64,000 nt of DNA from Mesorhizobium loti CJ3sym. GTDB taxonomy: Bacteria > Pseudomonadota > Alphaproteobacteria > Rhizobiales > Rhizobiaceae. The stretch spans positions 232,680-296,679 of the forward strand of contig NZ_AXAL01000007.1 of NCBI RefSeq assembly GCF_000472785.1. Direction: 5' to 3'. A program made the translations under genes and the position numbers. Shown piece after piece: positions 46,696 through 57,249 of the stretch. Under the pieces are notes generated by a model. That model saw only the letters and a list, made by a program, of their open reading frames with translations, made no database searches and was not told the DNA's origin. Numbering within the stretch: position 1 is the stretch's first letter; every line of letters begins with the position of its first letter.

Positions 46696-47466
46696 ATGAC
46701 GCCAGGAATTCGCCCGCTTGTCGCCGGCAACTGGAAAATGAACGGCACCAGCGCCTCGCTCAACGAGCTCAGGATGATCGGCAACGGGTTCATGAGCGGG
46801 CTTGACGCGGAGACCGAAGCGCTGGTCTGCGTTCCGGCGACGCTGCTTTCCCATGCAGCGGAGATTCTGTCGCGCACGCCGGTGCATGCCGGTGGCGAGG
46901 ACTGCCACCCCAAGGAAAGCGGCGCCTACACTGGCTGTATCTCGGCGGAAATGCTGAAGGACGCAGGCGCCAGCCACGTTATTGTCGGCCATTCCGAATG
47001 CCGCGAACAACGCAGCGAGGACGATGCGACGGTCCAGGCCAAGGCCTCCGCCGCATGGCGCGCCGGGCTCGTGGCGATCATTTGCATCGGCGAGACGCAG
47101 CAGCAGCGCGAAGCGGGCGCGACGCTGGACGTGCTGTCGCGCCAGGTGGCCGGCTCGGTGCCGCCAAGTGCCACGCCATCCAACACCGTCATTGCCTATG
47201 AGCCGGTCTGGGCGATCGGCACCGGGTTGACGCCGACGGCAGCCGACGTGGCCGAAGCGCATGCGCATATCCGCGAACAGCTGTCGGAAAAACTCGGCGC
47301 CATCGCTGCCAAAGTGCGCATTCTCTATGGCGGCTCGGTCAAGCCGTCCAACGCAGTGGAACTGCTGGGCGTCAGGAATGTCGATGGCGCGCTGGTCGGC
47401 GGCGCCAGCCTGAAAGCGGCTGATTTCCTGGGTATCGCGGAAGCCTATCGCAGCATTGCAGGCTGA
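46696..47466 (+). CDS. tpiA: Triosephosphate isomerase
   Basis: 256 aa TIM barrel interconverting DHAP and glyceraldehyde-3-phosphate. Catalytic stretches: AGNWKMNGT (Lys), VIVGHSECR (His), [14 protein letters not shown] (Glu in the [11 protein letters not shown] motif) and the phosphate loop [11 protein letters not shown]. Divergent from ppiD across 143 bases. A hairpin GGACGGG-TCTCAT-CCCGTCC follows the stop. Confidence 0.97.
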   Translation: MTPGIRPLVAGNWKMNGTSASLNELRMIGNGFMSGLDAETEALVCVPATLLSHAAEILSRTPVHAGGEDCHPKESGAYTGCISAEMLKDAGASHVIVGHSECREQRSEDDATVQAKASAAWRAGLVAIICIGETQQQREAGATLDVLSRQVAGSVPPSATPSNTVIAYEPVWAIGTGLTPTAADVAEAHAHIREQLSEKLGAIAAKVRILYGGSVKPSNAVELLGVRNVDGALVGGASLKAADFLGIAEAYRSIAG

Positions 47467-47479
47467 GATCCGCGATGCT

Positions 47480-47499
47480 GGACGGGTCTCATCCCGTCC
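47480..47499 (+). terminator. Hairpin after tpiA
   Basis: Perfect 7 bp stem, GGACGGG (47480-47486) with CCCGTCC (47493-47499), loop TCTCAT, 14 bases after the tpiA stop. It is followed by AAATTCG, not a T-run, so termination would be weak. Confidence 0.35.
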
Positions 47500-47633
47500 A
47501 AATTCGTTGCAAAGGACGCGTTGCTTCCCATATTCCGGCCACGGGCTTGGAAATGCCGTGAAAGCATTGTATTGAGCCGCCTCCAATTCACCGGTCGTGT
47601 CCGCGGCCGGGCAAGGCCTTGCCAGGATAAACT

Positions 47634-48104
47634 ATGCAAACCGTACTGATCGTCATCCATCTCATGGTCGTGCTCGCCCTTGTCGGCGTGGTGCTGCTGC
47701 AACGCTCCGAAGGCGGCGGCCTTGGCATTGGTGGCGGATCGGGCTTCATGACAGCGCGTGGTGCGGCTAACGCACTGACGCGCGCAACGGCGATCCTGGC
47801 CGCTGCCTTCTTCGTGACATCGCTCACCTTGTCGGTCATCGCCCGCTACGGCGAGAAGCCGATCGACATTCTCGACCGCGTTCCGGCGACCTCCGATGGC
47901 GCCGGCAAGGGCGTGCTCAACCAATTGCCGGGAACGACCACCCCGGCACCGGCCGGCAGCACCAAGCCGACGCCGCCGTCGGGCAACGATGCCGCAGCGA
48001 AGCCGGCTGCTCCGGCCACGGCTCCCGCCGCCGGTACGACCCTGCCGGCAGCCAACGGCACGACCAACACCGCGCCGGCGGCTCCCCAGGTTCCGAACCA
48101 GTAA
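47634..48104 (+). CDS. secG: Preprotein translocase subunit SecG
   Basis: 156 aa. Two membrane helices (about 3-22 and 53-75) with the conserved loop LLQRSEGGGLGIGGGSGFMTARGAANALTRATAILA between. SecG helps SecYEG export. The C-terminal 70 residues are a Pro/Ala/Thr-rich, probably disordered tail, which is normal in rhizobia but absent in E. coli (110 aa). Its place before pyrG is conserved. Confidence 0.95.
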   Translation: MQTVLIVIHLMVVLALVGVVLLQRSEGGGLGIGGGSGFMTARGAANALTRATAILAAAFFVTSLTLSVIARYGEKPIDILDRVPATSDGAGKGVLNQLPGTTTPAPAGSTKPTPPSGNDAAAKPAAPATAPAAGTTLPAANGTTNTAPAAPQVPNQ

Positions 48105-48317
48105 CCTCGGCATTTCCAAAGCCGCGAATCTGTGATCGTTTGAACACAGTCGTGGCAAATGCTGCTCGATCACGAAGATTCGACGGGTTACAGCGCGGTC
48201 TCGCGCTTGAGGCACCCGCCCTTATTCGACTATAGATTGCAGGCGGCATTTTCGGTGTCCTTGGGGGATGCCGGGCGACGCCGTGGGCAACAAGCATTGA
48301 ACGATCGGATCTTCGCC

Positions 48318-49442
48318 ATGCAGCTTCGCAGCTTCATTTTCCTGGGACTTTGCGCCGCATTCGGCCTGAATTCCCCGGCCTTCGCCGGAATGCCGGCAAA
48401 CATGGCCGCGCAACAGTCGGTCTCGTTAGAAAAAACCGACGCCATCAACGTCGCAGTCAAGAGCGATGCGACGCAGTTGAAGCTTCTCAAGAGGAAGAAA
48501 AACCCGACACCGGACGATCTCGCCCAGATCAAGAAGATCGAAGCCAAGATCGTTGCCGACAAGGAAGACGCCAAGGCCAAGGCGCTCGAAGCCAGGAAAC
48601 TGGCGATGCGCGAAGCGGCAAAGGCCAGGGCCGACGCGGACCGGCAGGCCTTCCTGGCTAGCAAGGGCCAGAAAGCGCAAGCAACCGAAGTGGCTGACGC
48701 CAAGCCGGCCAAGAAGACCAAGGTCATCGAGCCGGTTGAACCGATTACGCCAATCCAGTCGGCGGAGCCGATCCCGGCCGAGGCGATGAATGTCGCCTTG
48801 ACCGGCAACAATGGCGAGCTGCGCAGTGAGGTCGTCGGCCAGAATCAGCCAAGTGGCGGCCTGTTCGCCGGCTTGTTTGGCGGCACGTCCTCATCTTCCT
48901 CGATTTCATATCTCCCGGAGACACGCGCTCTCGATCAGGCTCTCGCCAAGAAGGACGCCAGGAAGCCGTTCAAGGTGAAGCCGGAATTCGTGCCGCAGGA
49001 CGTGGAGTTCACCGGCTACGATGCCGGCACGATCGTCATCGACACCAGCGCCCGCCGCCTCTATCTCGTCGAATCGTCGACGACGGCTCGCCGTTATGCG
49101 ATCGCGGTCGGCCGCGAAGGCCTGCAGTTCAAGGGCACCGTCGCGGTCGGCGACAAGCAGGAATGGCCACGCTGGATCCCGACGCTCGACATGCAGAAGC
49201 GCGAGCCCAGTCACTATGGCCGGTTCAAGGACGGCATGCCCGGCGGCGGCCAGAACCCGCTCGGCGCCCGCGCAATCTATCTCTATGACGGCAAGAAGGA
49301 CACGCATCTGCGTATTCACGGAACCATCGCGCCACAGTCGATCGGAACCAGCGCCTCCAATGGCTGCTTCCGCATGATGAACGAGCACGTCATGGATCTC
49401 TACAGCCGCGTCAGGGTCGGCACCAAAGTCGTCATCATCTGA
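48318..49442 (+). CDS. L,D-transpeptidase (ErfK/YbiS family)
   Basis: 374 aa, exported by a signal peptide (1 to about 23, ending AFA). A charged coiled-coil-like stretch (about 50-125, Lys/Glu/Ala/Asp-rich) and a linker precede the YkuD catalytic domain (about 240-374). The active-site motif HGTIAPQSIGTSASNGCFRM places His at 334 and the catalytic Cys at 350. Such enzymes form 3-3 peptidoglycan cross-links or attach outer-membrane proteins to peptidoglycan, both common in Rhizobiales. ATG 48318 begins the signal peptide; the frame is open upstream. Confidence 0.9.
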   Translation: MQLRSFIFLGLCAAFGLNSPAFAGMPANMAAQQSVSLEKTDAINVAVKSDATQLKLLKRKKNPTPDDLAQIKKIEAKIVADKEDAKAKALEARKLAMREAAKARADADRQAFLASKGQKAQATEVADAKPAKKTKVIEPVEPITPIQSAEPIPAEAMNVALTGNNGELRSEVVGQNQPSGGLFAGLFGGTSSSSSISYLPETRALDQALAKKDARKPFKVKPEFVPQDVEFTGYDAGTIVIDTSARRLYLVESSTTARRYAIAVGREGLQFKGTVAVGDKQEWPRWIPTLDMQKREPSHYGRFKDGMPGGGQNPLGARAIYLYDGKKDTHLRIHGTIAPQSIGTSASNGCFRMMNEHVMDLYSRVRVGTKVVII

Positions 49443-49461
49443 CGTTTCAATCATCCTGCCG

Positions 49462-49487
49462 AAAGGGCCGGCTCAGCCGGCCCTTTT
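49462..49487 (+). terminator. Rho-independent terminator after the L,D-transpeptidase
   Basis: 11 bp stem, AAAGGGCCGGC (49462-49472) with GCCGGCCCTTT (49476-49486), loop TCA, then TGTTTTG. Confidence 0.85.
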
Positions 49488-49577
49488 GTTTTGACTTGCC
49501 CTCAAGGGCTCGCGCCTTCTTGGGAAAAAGCCTTCGCGGTGGTTTTTTCTCTGGCGGAATCAATCCGGCCGCGTTAA

Positions 49578-51218
<1,641 letters not shown>

Positions 51219-51241
51219 CACCGCCAGGCGGACCTCCTCTC

Positions 51242-51787
51242 ATGCAGACCTATGTCGCGCTCCTCTACAGCATCATTTTCGGCGAGGGGCGCCGGGTCGT
51301 CATGTCGGACCTCAAGGCGATGGCGGAAGGCCTCGGCCTCAGGAATGTCCGCACGCTGGTGGCGACGGGTAATCTGGTCTTCGAGTGGGAAGATACCTCG
51401 GTCACAGCACTCGAAGACCGGCTGGAGGCTGCCTTCGAAACGGCTTTTGGCCGTCACGTCGACATCGTTGTCCGTAGCGCCGGAGACTGGCTGAAACTCG
51501 CAAGCTGCAATCCATTCCCAGCCGAATCGGTGGAGGCCGGCGACCAGGTTGCGGTGCGTGTGATGCGCAAAGCTGTGGCCGAGGATGCCATATCAGGGCT
51601 TCAGGCCCATGCTGCCGAGGATGAAAAGGTGCTCTTGGTCGGTGGCGACATATGGCTCGTATTCTCGCGGGAGAGGCCGAGCTCACGGCTGCTTGCAGCG
51701 GCCAATCACAAGCGGATGGGGATAGGAACGTCGCGCAATTGGAACACGGTGCGCAAGCTGGCGGAAATGGTTGGCAGTAGGCAGTAG
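51242..51787 (+). CDS. DUF1697 domain-containing protein
   Basis: 181 aa. The DUF1697 pattern is plain: YVALLYSIIFGEGRRVVMSDLKAMAEGLGL, NVRTLVATGNLVFEW, and a C-terminal SRNWNTVRKLAEM. No enzymatic activity is established for the family to my knowledge. Its stop codon (51785-51787) lies inside a GGCAGTA tandem repeat, so the last residues (VGSRQ) are encoded by repeat copies and copy-number change would alter the C-terminus. It is 23 bases after pyrG. Confidence 0.85.
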   Translation: MQTYVALLYSIIFGEGRRVVMSDLKAMAEGLGLRNVRTLVATGNLVFEWEDTSVTALEDRLEAAFETAFGRHVDIVVRSAGDWLKLASCNPFPAESVEAGDQVAVRVMRKAVAEDAISGLQAHAAEDEKVLLVGGDIWLVFSRERPSSRLLAAANHKRMGIGTSRNWNTVRKLAEMVGSRQ

Positions 51788-51828
51788 GCAGTAGGCAGTA
51801 GGTCCTATTCCCTAGGCCCTACTGCCTA
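51773..51828. repeat. Heptanucleotide tandem repeat and hairpin between convergent genes
   Basis: Four exact copies of GGCAGTA run from 51773 to 51800. TAGGCAGTAGG (51792-51802) can pair with CCTACTGCCTA (51818-51828), an 11 bp stem with a 15-base loop. It lies between the ends of the DUF1697 gene and the NCS1 transporter and may end transcription from either side. Confidence 0.8.
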
Positions 51829-51839
51829 TTCCCTTCATT

Positions 51840-53297
51840 TCATGCCTTCGCCGTCTTTACACCGGCACCCACGGCAGCGGTGCGCAGCACGTAGTAGATG
51901 ACGCCGGCGATGGCGACGCCGAAGAACCAGCCATAGACGCCCCACCAGGACGGCAGCCAGTTGGTGAAGTTGGGCAGGATCGATGAGAAGACCGCGCCGA
52001 TGCCGGCGGCGATGAAGGCATTGACGTGCCAGCCGCCCTGGAAGCGGAATTCGCCATCCTCGCGGTAGAGCGCCTCGACATCGACCTCGCTTTTGCGGAT
52101 CAGGTAGTAGTCGACCATCATCACGCCGAAGATCGGTCCCATCGTCGCGCCGATGATGTTGACGAAGTGCGCGGCACCGCCTTCCCATGGTGCGAAGGGA
52201 TAGAGCACCAAGGCGATGACGGCGGCGATGTAACCGCCCTTCTTGAAATCGATCTGCCTGGGAAAGACATTGGAGAAGTCGAAGGCAGGCGAGACGAAGT
52301 TGGCGACGACGTTGATGCCAAGGGTGGCAACCGCGAAGGTCAGGGCGGCCAGTGCGGCCAGGAACCAGCTGTCGAACTTGGCCGAGATCTGGTCGGGGTG
52401 CAGCAGCACTTCGTGGTAGACGTCATAGGCGGCAATGGTGGTGACGCCGGCGACCAGCGAAAACAGGATCAGGTTGACCGGCAGGCCCCAGATGTTGCCT
52501 TTGCGCAGCGACGCCTGGTCGGGCGCATAGCGCGCGAAATCGCAGAAGTTGAGATAGAGCGCCGAGAAGTAGGTCACCCAGATGGCGGCCACTGCAAACA
52601 GTGCCGTCCACGAGCCCGGCGTGCCCGGCACGCCCGCATCTTTGGTCTTCTCCAGGAGCACATCCATCGGGATGTCGCTGGTAAAGGCGAAGGTTCCGGA
52701 TTTGACGCAGAGATAGACCGCCAGGATCAGCATCATCACCCAGACGGTCGGCCCCGCCCAGTCCTGGAAGCGGCGCACGGTCTCCATGCCGCGCTGGATG
52801 ATCAGCAATTGCAGCGCCCAGATGACGACGAAGCAGATCACTTCCAGGCCGGAATGACCGAGGAAATGCGTGTTGGCGTTGAAATCGGCGAACCATTGCG
52901 AGCGGATCAGCAGCGCGACGATGGCTCCAGACGCCGCCGCCGTCTGCGCGCCGTACCAGAAGCAGGCGACGATGGCGCGCACCAGTGCTGGTATGTTGGC
53001 GCCCCAGATGCCGAAGGAGGCGCGGGCGAGCACGGGGTAGGGGACGCCGGTCTTCACGCCGGCATAGCCGACCATGTTCATCAGCGCATAGATGATCAGC
53101 GAGCCGATGCCGATGGCGATGATGAAATTGACGAAGCCGCCGCAGAACAGAAACAGGCTGGCGGCGAGATAGTAGCCCCACAGGCTGTGGACGTCCGACG
53201 TCCAGACGTTGAAGATCGAGAATGGCCCCCAGTTTCGAACCTTGGCCGGAGCCAGATCCTCGTTGTAGAGATCAGGCGATGCGCCCTGTATCGTCAT
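51840..53297 (-). CDS. NCS1-family nucleobase:cation symporter
   Basis: 485 aa with about 12 membrane segments. NCS1 features include an N-terminal NEDLAPAKVRNWGPFSIFNVWTSD, GVPYPVLARASFGIWGANIPALVRA in segment 3, and FCDFARYAPD in the central part. Members import uracil, allantoin, hydantoins, cytosine or thiamine-like compounds with Na+ or H+. The Trp-Gly and Asn residues of the allantoin/uracil group are present, but substrate is not certain. It stands alone and converges on DUF1697; the LysR-type gene upstream is on the same strand. Confidence 0.9.
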   Translation of the reverse strand: MTIQGASPDLYNEDLAPAKVRNWGPFSIFNVWTSDVHSLWGYYLAASLFLFCGGFVNFIIAIGIGSLIIYALMNMVGYAGVKTGVPYPVLARASFGIWGANIPALVRAIVACFWYGAQTAAASGAIVALLIRSQWFADFNANTHFLGHSGLEVICFVVIWALQLLIIQRGMETVRRFQDWAGPTVWVMMLILAVYLCVKSGTFAFTSDIPMDVLLEKTKDAGVPGTPGSWTALFAVAAIWVTYFSALYLNFCDFARYAPDQASLRKGNIWGLPVNLILFSLVAGVTTIAAYDVYHEVLLHPDQISAKFDSWFLAALAALTFAVATLGINVVANFVSPAFDFSNVFPRQIDFKKGGYIAAVIALVLYPFAPWEGGAAHFVNIIGATMGPIFGVMMVDYYLIRKSEVDVEALYREDGEFRFQGGWHVNAFIAAGIGAVFSSILPNFTNWLPSWWGVYGWFFGVAIAGVIYYVLRTAAVGAGVKTAKA

Positions 53298-53505
53298 TGC
53301 AATGTCCTCCCCTTGAGTGCCCGCGAGCCCTCACGCGCTGGCCCTGCAAGGTAAGCCTGACGCAGGGGAACCGACAAGCAATCCATTTGCCGGCTTTGGC
53401 CTTAAAGATATTCAATGCGAACCGCGATTATCGAGGCGCCGCTATGGTGGGCCACTGCTGAACTCTAATGATCGGGTGATTCGAACTTCGGGGGCAGCGG
53501 TCTGA
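53298..53505. other. Upstream region of the NCS1 transporter
   Basis: 208 bases between the transporter start and the RIME repeat; with the repeat it makes a 312-base gap. It should hold the transporter promoter. No gene, clear promoter pair or operator was found. Confidence 0.35.
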
Positions 53506-53613
53506 CTAAAGCGCGTCGCATCGGAACGGATTCATGCGACGCGCTTTAGGTCTTTGTCTTTATGCATGTCGTTCTGCCAAAACCGAGGGTCACTTTTGGG
53601 CGACATGCATTAG
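53506..53613. repeat. RIME-type rhizobial intergenic mosaic element
   Basis: 108 bases built from two palindromes. The first is a perfect 16 bp inverted repeat CTAAAGCGCGTCGCAT (53506-53521) with 53534-53549. The second joins ATGCATGTCG (53562-53571) with CGACATGCAT (53601-53610), and inside it CCAAAA with TTTTGG. Size and sequence match the RIME1 family of Rhizobiaceae as I recall it. Its right end contains the stop codon of the adjacent LysR-type gene. Confidence 0.85.
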
Positions 53614-54512
53614 GCGATAGCCATCACCCGCTTGTGATCCTCGACTTCGGACAACAGCCAATCCTGAAACAGGCCGGTGCCCGGCTTGTTGCCGATGCTG
53701 CGGCGCTGGTGCAGGTAGATGCCGGCCGGATAGGTATGGCGCGCCTGAAATGGGGCGACAAGTTTGCCTTGCTGCAGAAAATCCTGCGCCATCATCGTGT
53801 CGGCAAGCGCAATTCCGGCGCCATTGATCGCCTCGCGCATGATCAGCGTGCAGTCATCCAGCGTTGTGCTGGATTTCGGCGTCGTGTCCAAAACCCCTTC
53901 CTGTTCCAGCCAGCGCTTCCATCTCATGGTCTCGCATTCATGAATCAGATGGTGATTGACCAGATCGGCGGGCGATCGCAGCGGCACCGGCCCTTCGAGC
54001 AATGAGGGCGCACAGACCGGCGTCAGAACCAGCGGGATCAGCAGCGTCAAGGCCGGCCCGGCCTTGTAGACGAACTCGTCGACGATGGCCAAATCGAAGT
54101 TGGCGCGTTTGCCCGACGTCGAGATCTCCAGCTCCACCGCCGGATGCAGCTTGCGGAAATTCGGCAGCCGGTCCGCCAGCCAAAGGTTCAGGACCACCGG
54201 CACGCAGAGCACCCTGACGCGCTGGGTCCTGCTGTGGCTTGGGCCATCGGCGAGGCTGACATCGTCGGTAGCTCGCCAGATGGCCTCGAACGCTTCGGAT
54301 AGGCTGCGCGCATAGTAGGAGCCCCGAGTCGTTGGTGTTATCTGGCGAAAGCCGCGCTCGAACAGATCCTGGCCGAGATTTCTTTCGAGTGCCCGGATGT
54401 GGCGGCTGATGGCAGAGGGCGTCAGGTGCAATTCTTCGGCTGCATCCTTGACGCTGCCGAGACGTGCGGCGGCCTCGAAAGCGCGCATGCCGTTGAGTGA
54501 GGGTAGGGCCAT
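53610..54512 (-). CDS. LysR-family transcriptional regulator, GcvA-like
   Basis: 300 aa. The N-terminal domain (MALPSLNGMRAFEAAARLGSVKDAAEELHLTPSAISRHIRALE) has the two-helix pattern of the GcvA subgroup, and the effector domain follows. Divergent from the M17 aminopeptidase gene across 263 bases, so the peptide-use operon is its likely target. ATG 54512 fits GcvA-like N-termini; TTG 54548 would add 12 residues. Its stop codon TAA (53610-53612) lies at the edge of the RIME repeat, so the insertion may have replaced the original C-terminus. Confidence 0.9.
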   Translation of the reverse strand: MALPSLNGMRAFEAAARLGSVKDAAEELHLTPSAISRHIRALERNLGQDLFERGFRQITPTTRGSYYARSLSEAFEAIWRATDDVSLADGPSHSRTQRVRVLCVPVVLNLWLADRLPNFRKLHPAVELEISTSGKRANFDLAIVDEFVYKAGPALTLLIPLVLTPVCAPSLLEGPVPLRSPADLVNHHLIHECETMRWKRWLEQEGVLDTTPKSSTTLDDCTLIMREAINGAGIALADTMMAQDFLQQGKLVAPFQARHTYPAGIYLHQRRSIGNKPGTGLFQDWLLSEVEDHKRVMAIA

Positions 54513-54526
54513 TGGCCGATCATGAA

Positions 54527-54547
54527 TTGTCAGTTGAGTTTTTGTCA
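54527..54547. promoter_or_regulatory. Direct repeat TTGTCA in the LysR/aminopeptidase gap
   Basis: Two TTGTCA copies (54527-54532, 54542-54547), 15 bases start to start, near the LysR-type gene start. One and a half helical turns apart, they could be regulator half-sites; the minus-strand TTGACA could also be a -35 element. Weak evidence. Confidence 0.25.
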
Positions 54548-54775
54548 ATCGACATGGACAAAATTGGCGTTTGATCGCCTGCCCTGTTCGAGGCTACCCA
54601 AATGGCAGGAACAATTAAGTCGCCTTAAGAAAACGACTATTTGGGGAACTTCGGCACCATTCCACCAGCGGCTGCGACCGGATTGACCGGTTCTGCCGGT
54701 GGCCGGCGAAGCTTTGTGCATACCACAGCAGCCGCCTGAGCCGAAAGTTTCCCGCAAAAGGGAGAACGCCAGCCT

Positions 54776-56290
54776 ATGCCTCAATCGCCAGTGCCGATCT
54801 TTGAAATGGCCGACGAGATTTCCGCGGAAACCCCGGTCGTCGTGATCTTGCAAACTGCCCAGACAGGCTTTGGCCCCCGGGCAGCGGCGCTGGATGCTGA
54901 AATGAGCGGGATCCTGTCCCGGGCCTGCTCCGATCCGGCCGCCTTGGCCGAGTCCGGCGTCTGTATCGATCTTATCGCTCCGCAATCGGTATCGGCCCGA
55001 CGCGTGATCGTCCTGGCGTTGGGCAAGGCCGAAGCGGTGACCAAACTCTCCTTGGCACGCGCTGGCGGGCTGCTTGCCGCGCATCTGGAGAGCAAGTGCG
55101 AATGTGCGGCCACGCTCCTCCTCGACCCGATCGCCAGCGTCGAGCTGCCGGGGGCGGAAATCCTGGCGCGGGTAGCACTTGGCATGCGGCTACGGCGCTA
55201 TCGTTTCGACATGCGCAACCAGCGCCAGGGGGCAGGAGCGGACAGAACCTTGCGGGTGCGGATGGTCGGAGCAGCCGGCCCGGAGCTGACCACGGCGCTG
55301 ACACGGGTCAATGCCATCGCCGATGGCGTCGAATATGCGCGCACCCTGGTCAACCTGCCGCCGAACCATCTCCACCCCGACAATTTCCACGATCATCTGG
55401 CGCCGCTGCGCGAAGCCGGCATCGATGTAGAGATACTCGACACGGCGCGGCTGAAGGAACTCGGCATGAACGCGATCCTGGCCGTCGGCGCAGGCTCGGC
55501 GCGGCCGCCGCGCGTGGCGGTGCTGCGCTATCGCGGCAAGGGCGCTCCTTCGCAACCGATGGCTTTCGTCGGCAAGGGCGTATGCTTCGATTCTGGTGGC
55601 CTCTGCATCAAGCGCGGCGAGCAGATGTTCGACATGAAGGCCGATATGGGCGGCGCGGCGTCTGTCGTCGGCCTGTTGATCGCGCTCGCCCGGCAAGGCA
55701 GCCCGGTGCATGCCGTCGGCGTGCTCGGCATCGCCGAGAACATGCCTTCCGGCACCGCGCTCAAGCCGCGCGACATCATCACCACGGCCTCGGGGCAGAC
55801 CGTGGAAGTATTCGACACGGATGCGGAAGGGCGCCTGATCCTTGCCGACTGCCTCTATTACGCCGCCTCGCGCTTCAATCCCTCGGTGATCGTCGATCTG
55901 GCGACACTGACCTATTCGGTGATGCGTGGCCTGGGATCGGTCTTTGCCGGCCTGTTCAGCACCGACGATCCCATCGCGTCGCAGATGATTGCTGCAGGAG
56001 AAACGGCCGGTGAGCGGTTCTGGCAGCTACCGCTCGACAAAGCCTATGACGAGGGGCTGCAATCGCCCTTCGCCGATATCCGGCATCACGCCAAGGACAT
56101 GGAAGACGGCGACGCGCCTTACGCGGCGGCGTTCCTGCGCCATTTCACCGAGGATCGGCCCTGGGTGCATCTCGACATCGCCGGCAAGGAAATGGCTGAC
56201 GCGGATCGGCCGCTCGGCCGCGAAGGCGCCACGGCTTTCGGCGTGCAGATGCTGGAAGAATGGGTGCGCTCCACGCGCACAACGAACTAG
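54776..56290 (+). CDS. M17-family leucyl aminopeptidase
   Basis: 504 aa cytosolic dinuclear-metal aminopeptidase. The C-terminal catalytic domain (about 180-500) has VGKGVCFDSGG (Lys/Asp ligands), DMKADMGGAA and DTDAEGRLILADCL; the last is the family signature NTDAEGRL with Asn replaced by Asp. NLPPNHLHPDNF opens the domain. The N-terminal domain is divergent. It begins the plus-strand run to the ABC transporter and lies next to a divergent GcvA-like gene, so it is probably a second, inducible paralogue rather than the housekeeping pepA. Confidence 0.92.
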   Translation: MPQSPVPIFEMADEISAETPVVVILQTAQTGFGPRAAALDAEMSGILSRACSDPAALAESGVCIDLIAPQSVSARRVIVLALGKAEAVTKLSLARAGGLLAAHLESKCECAATLLLDPIASVELPGAEILARVALGMRLRRYRFDMRNQRQGAGADRTLRVRMVGAAGPELTTALTRVNAIADGVEYARTLVNLPPNHLHPDNFHDHLAPLREAGIDVEILDTARLKELGMNAILAVGAGSARPPRVAVLRYRGKGAPSQPMAFVGKGVCFDSGGLCIKRGEQMFDMKADMGGAASVVGLLIALARQGSPVHAVGVLGIAENMPSGTALKPRDIITTASGQTVEVFDTDAEGRLILADCLYYAASRFNPSVIVDLATLTYSVMRGLGSVFAGLFSTDDPIASQMIAAGETAGERFWQLPLDKAYDEGLQSPFADIRHHAKDMEDGDAPYAAAFLRHFTEDRPWVHLDIAGKEMADADRPLGREGATAFGVQMLEEWVRSTRTTN

Positions 56291-56326
56291 GCGATCAGCA
56301 TGTCTTCAGCCACGCGAGGAACCGAA

Positions 56327-57232
56327 ATGTCGTCCGAGATCGCAAGCAAAGAGGGGCGGGCCACCTTCGGCAACTACGAGACCTGGTATCGAATCTCGGG
56401 CGACCTCGATGCCGGCAAGGCTCCGGTCGTCATCCTGCATGGCGGGCCGGGCGCCGCCCACAATTATGTCGATGCCTACAAGCTTCTTGCCCGACGAGGC
56501 CGGGCCGTCATCCACTACGACCAACTGGGCTGCGGCAATTCCACCTTGCTGCCGCAGAAGGGCGCCGACTTCTGGACGCCCCGGCTTTTCATCAACGAGC
56601 TTGAAAACCTCGTCGACCATCTCGGCATCCGCGCGGGCTTCCACGTCCTTGGCCAGAGCTGGGGCGGCATGCTGGGCGCCGAATATGGGGTGACGCGGCC
56701 GAAGGGCCTGAAGTCGCTGACCATCGCCAACTCGCCGGCTTCGATGAAGCTGTGGGTCGAAGAGGCGAACAGGTTGCGCGCCGACCTGCCCGAGGATGTG
56801 CAGGAGACGCTGAGCCGGCACGAACAGGCTGGCACAACGGACGATCCGGCCTACCAGGAAGCCACGATGCGGTTCTACGAGCGCCATGTCTGCCGGGTCG
56901 TGCCATTCCCGCCCGAGGTGACGGAGACTTTCGCCCAGATCGTGCGCAATCCGACGGTCTATCATGTGATGAATGGACCGAACGAGTTCCATGTCATCGG
57001 AACCCTGAAGAATTGGACCATCATCGACCGGCTGCCGGCCATCGATCTTCCGACGCTGATCATTTCCGGACGCTACGACGAGGCGACGCCCGCGACCGTG
57101 CAGCCCTTCAAGGACGGCATCCGGGACGCGCGCTGGGAGATATTCGAGCATTCCAGCCACATGCCGCATGTCGAGGAGCAAGATGCGTGCATGCGGGTGG
57201 TGGGCGACTTCCTGGACGACAACGACAACTGA
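56327..57232 (+). CDS. Proline iminopeptidase-family alpha/beta hydrolase (S33)
   Basis: 301 aa hydrolase of the proline iminopeptidase/L-amino-acid amidase group. The oxyanion motif [14 protein letters not shown], the nucleophile elbow [15 protein letters not shown], the Asp in [10 protein letters not shown] and the His in [10 protein letters not shown] form the catalytic set. A cap domain lies between (about 135-210). ATG 56327 has GAGGA six bases upstream; ATG 56300 would add nine residues. Located between the aminopeptidase and the transporter, it likely trims N-terminal Pro or amides of imported peptides. Confidence 0.88.
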   Translation: MSSEIASKEGRATFGNYETWYRISGDLDAGKAPVVILHGGPGAAHNYVDAYKLLARRGRAVIHYDQLGCGNSTLLPQKGADFWTPRLFINELENLVDHLGIRAGFHVLGQSWGGMLGAEYGVTRPKGLKSLTIANSPASMKLWVEEANRLRADLPEDVQETLSRHEQAGTTDDPAYQEATMRFYERHVCRVVPFPPEVTETFAQIVRNPTVYHVMNGPNEFHVIGTLKNWTIIDRLPAIDLPTLIISGRYDEATPATVQPFKDGIRDARWEIFEHSSHMPHVEEQDACMRVVGDFLDDNDN

Positions 57233-57249
57233 GAAAAGGGGAACTAAAC

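Noticed and set aside
51773..51800. GGCAGTA array considered as a CRISPR
   Set aside because: Seven-base units without spacers; a simple tandem repeat.
52026..53354. 442-codon plus-strand open frame opposite the NCS1 transporter
   Set aside because: Very rich in His/Asp/Arg, as expected for the complement of membrane-helix codons; no start signal.
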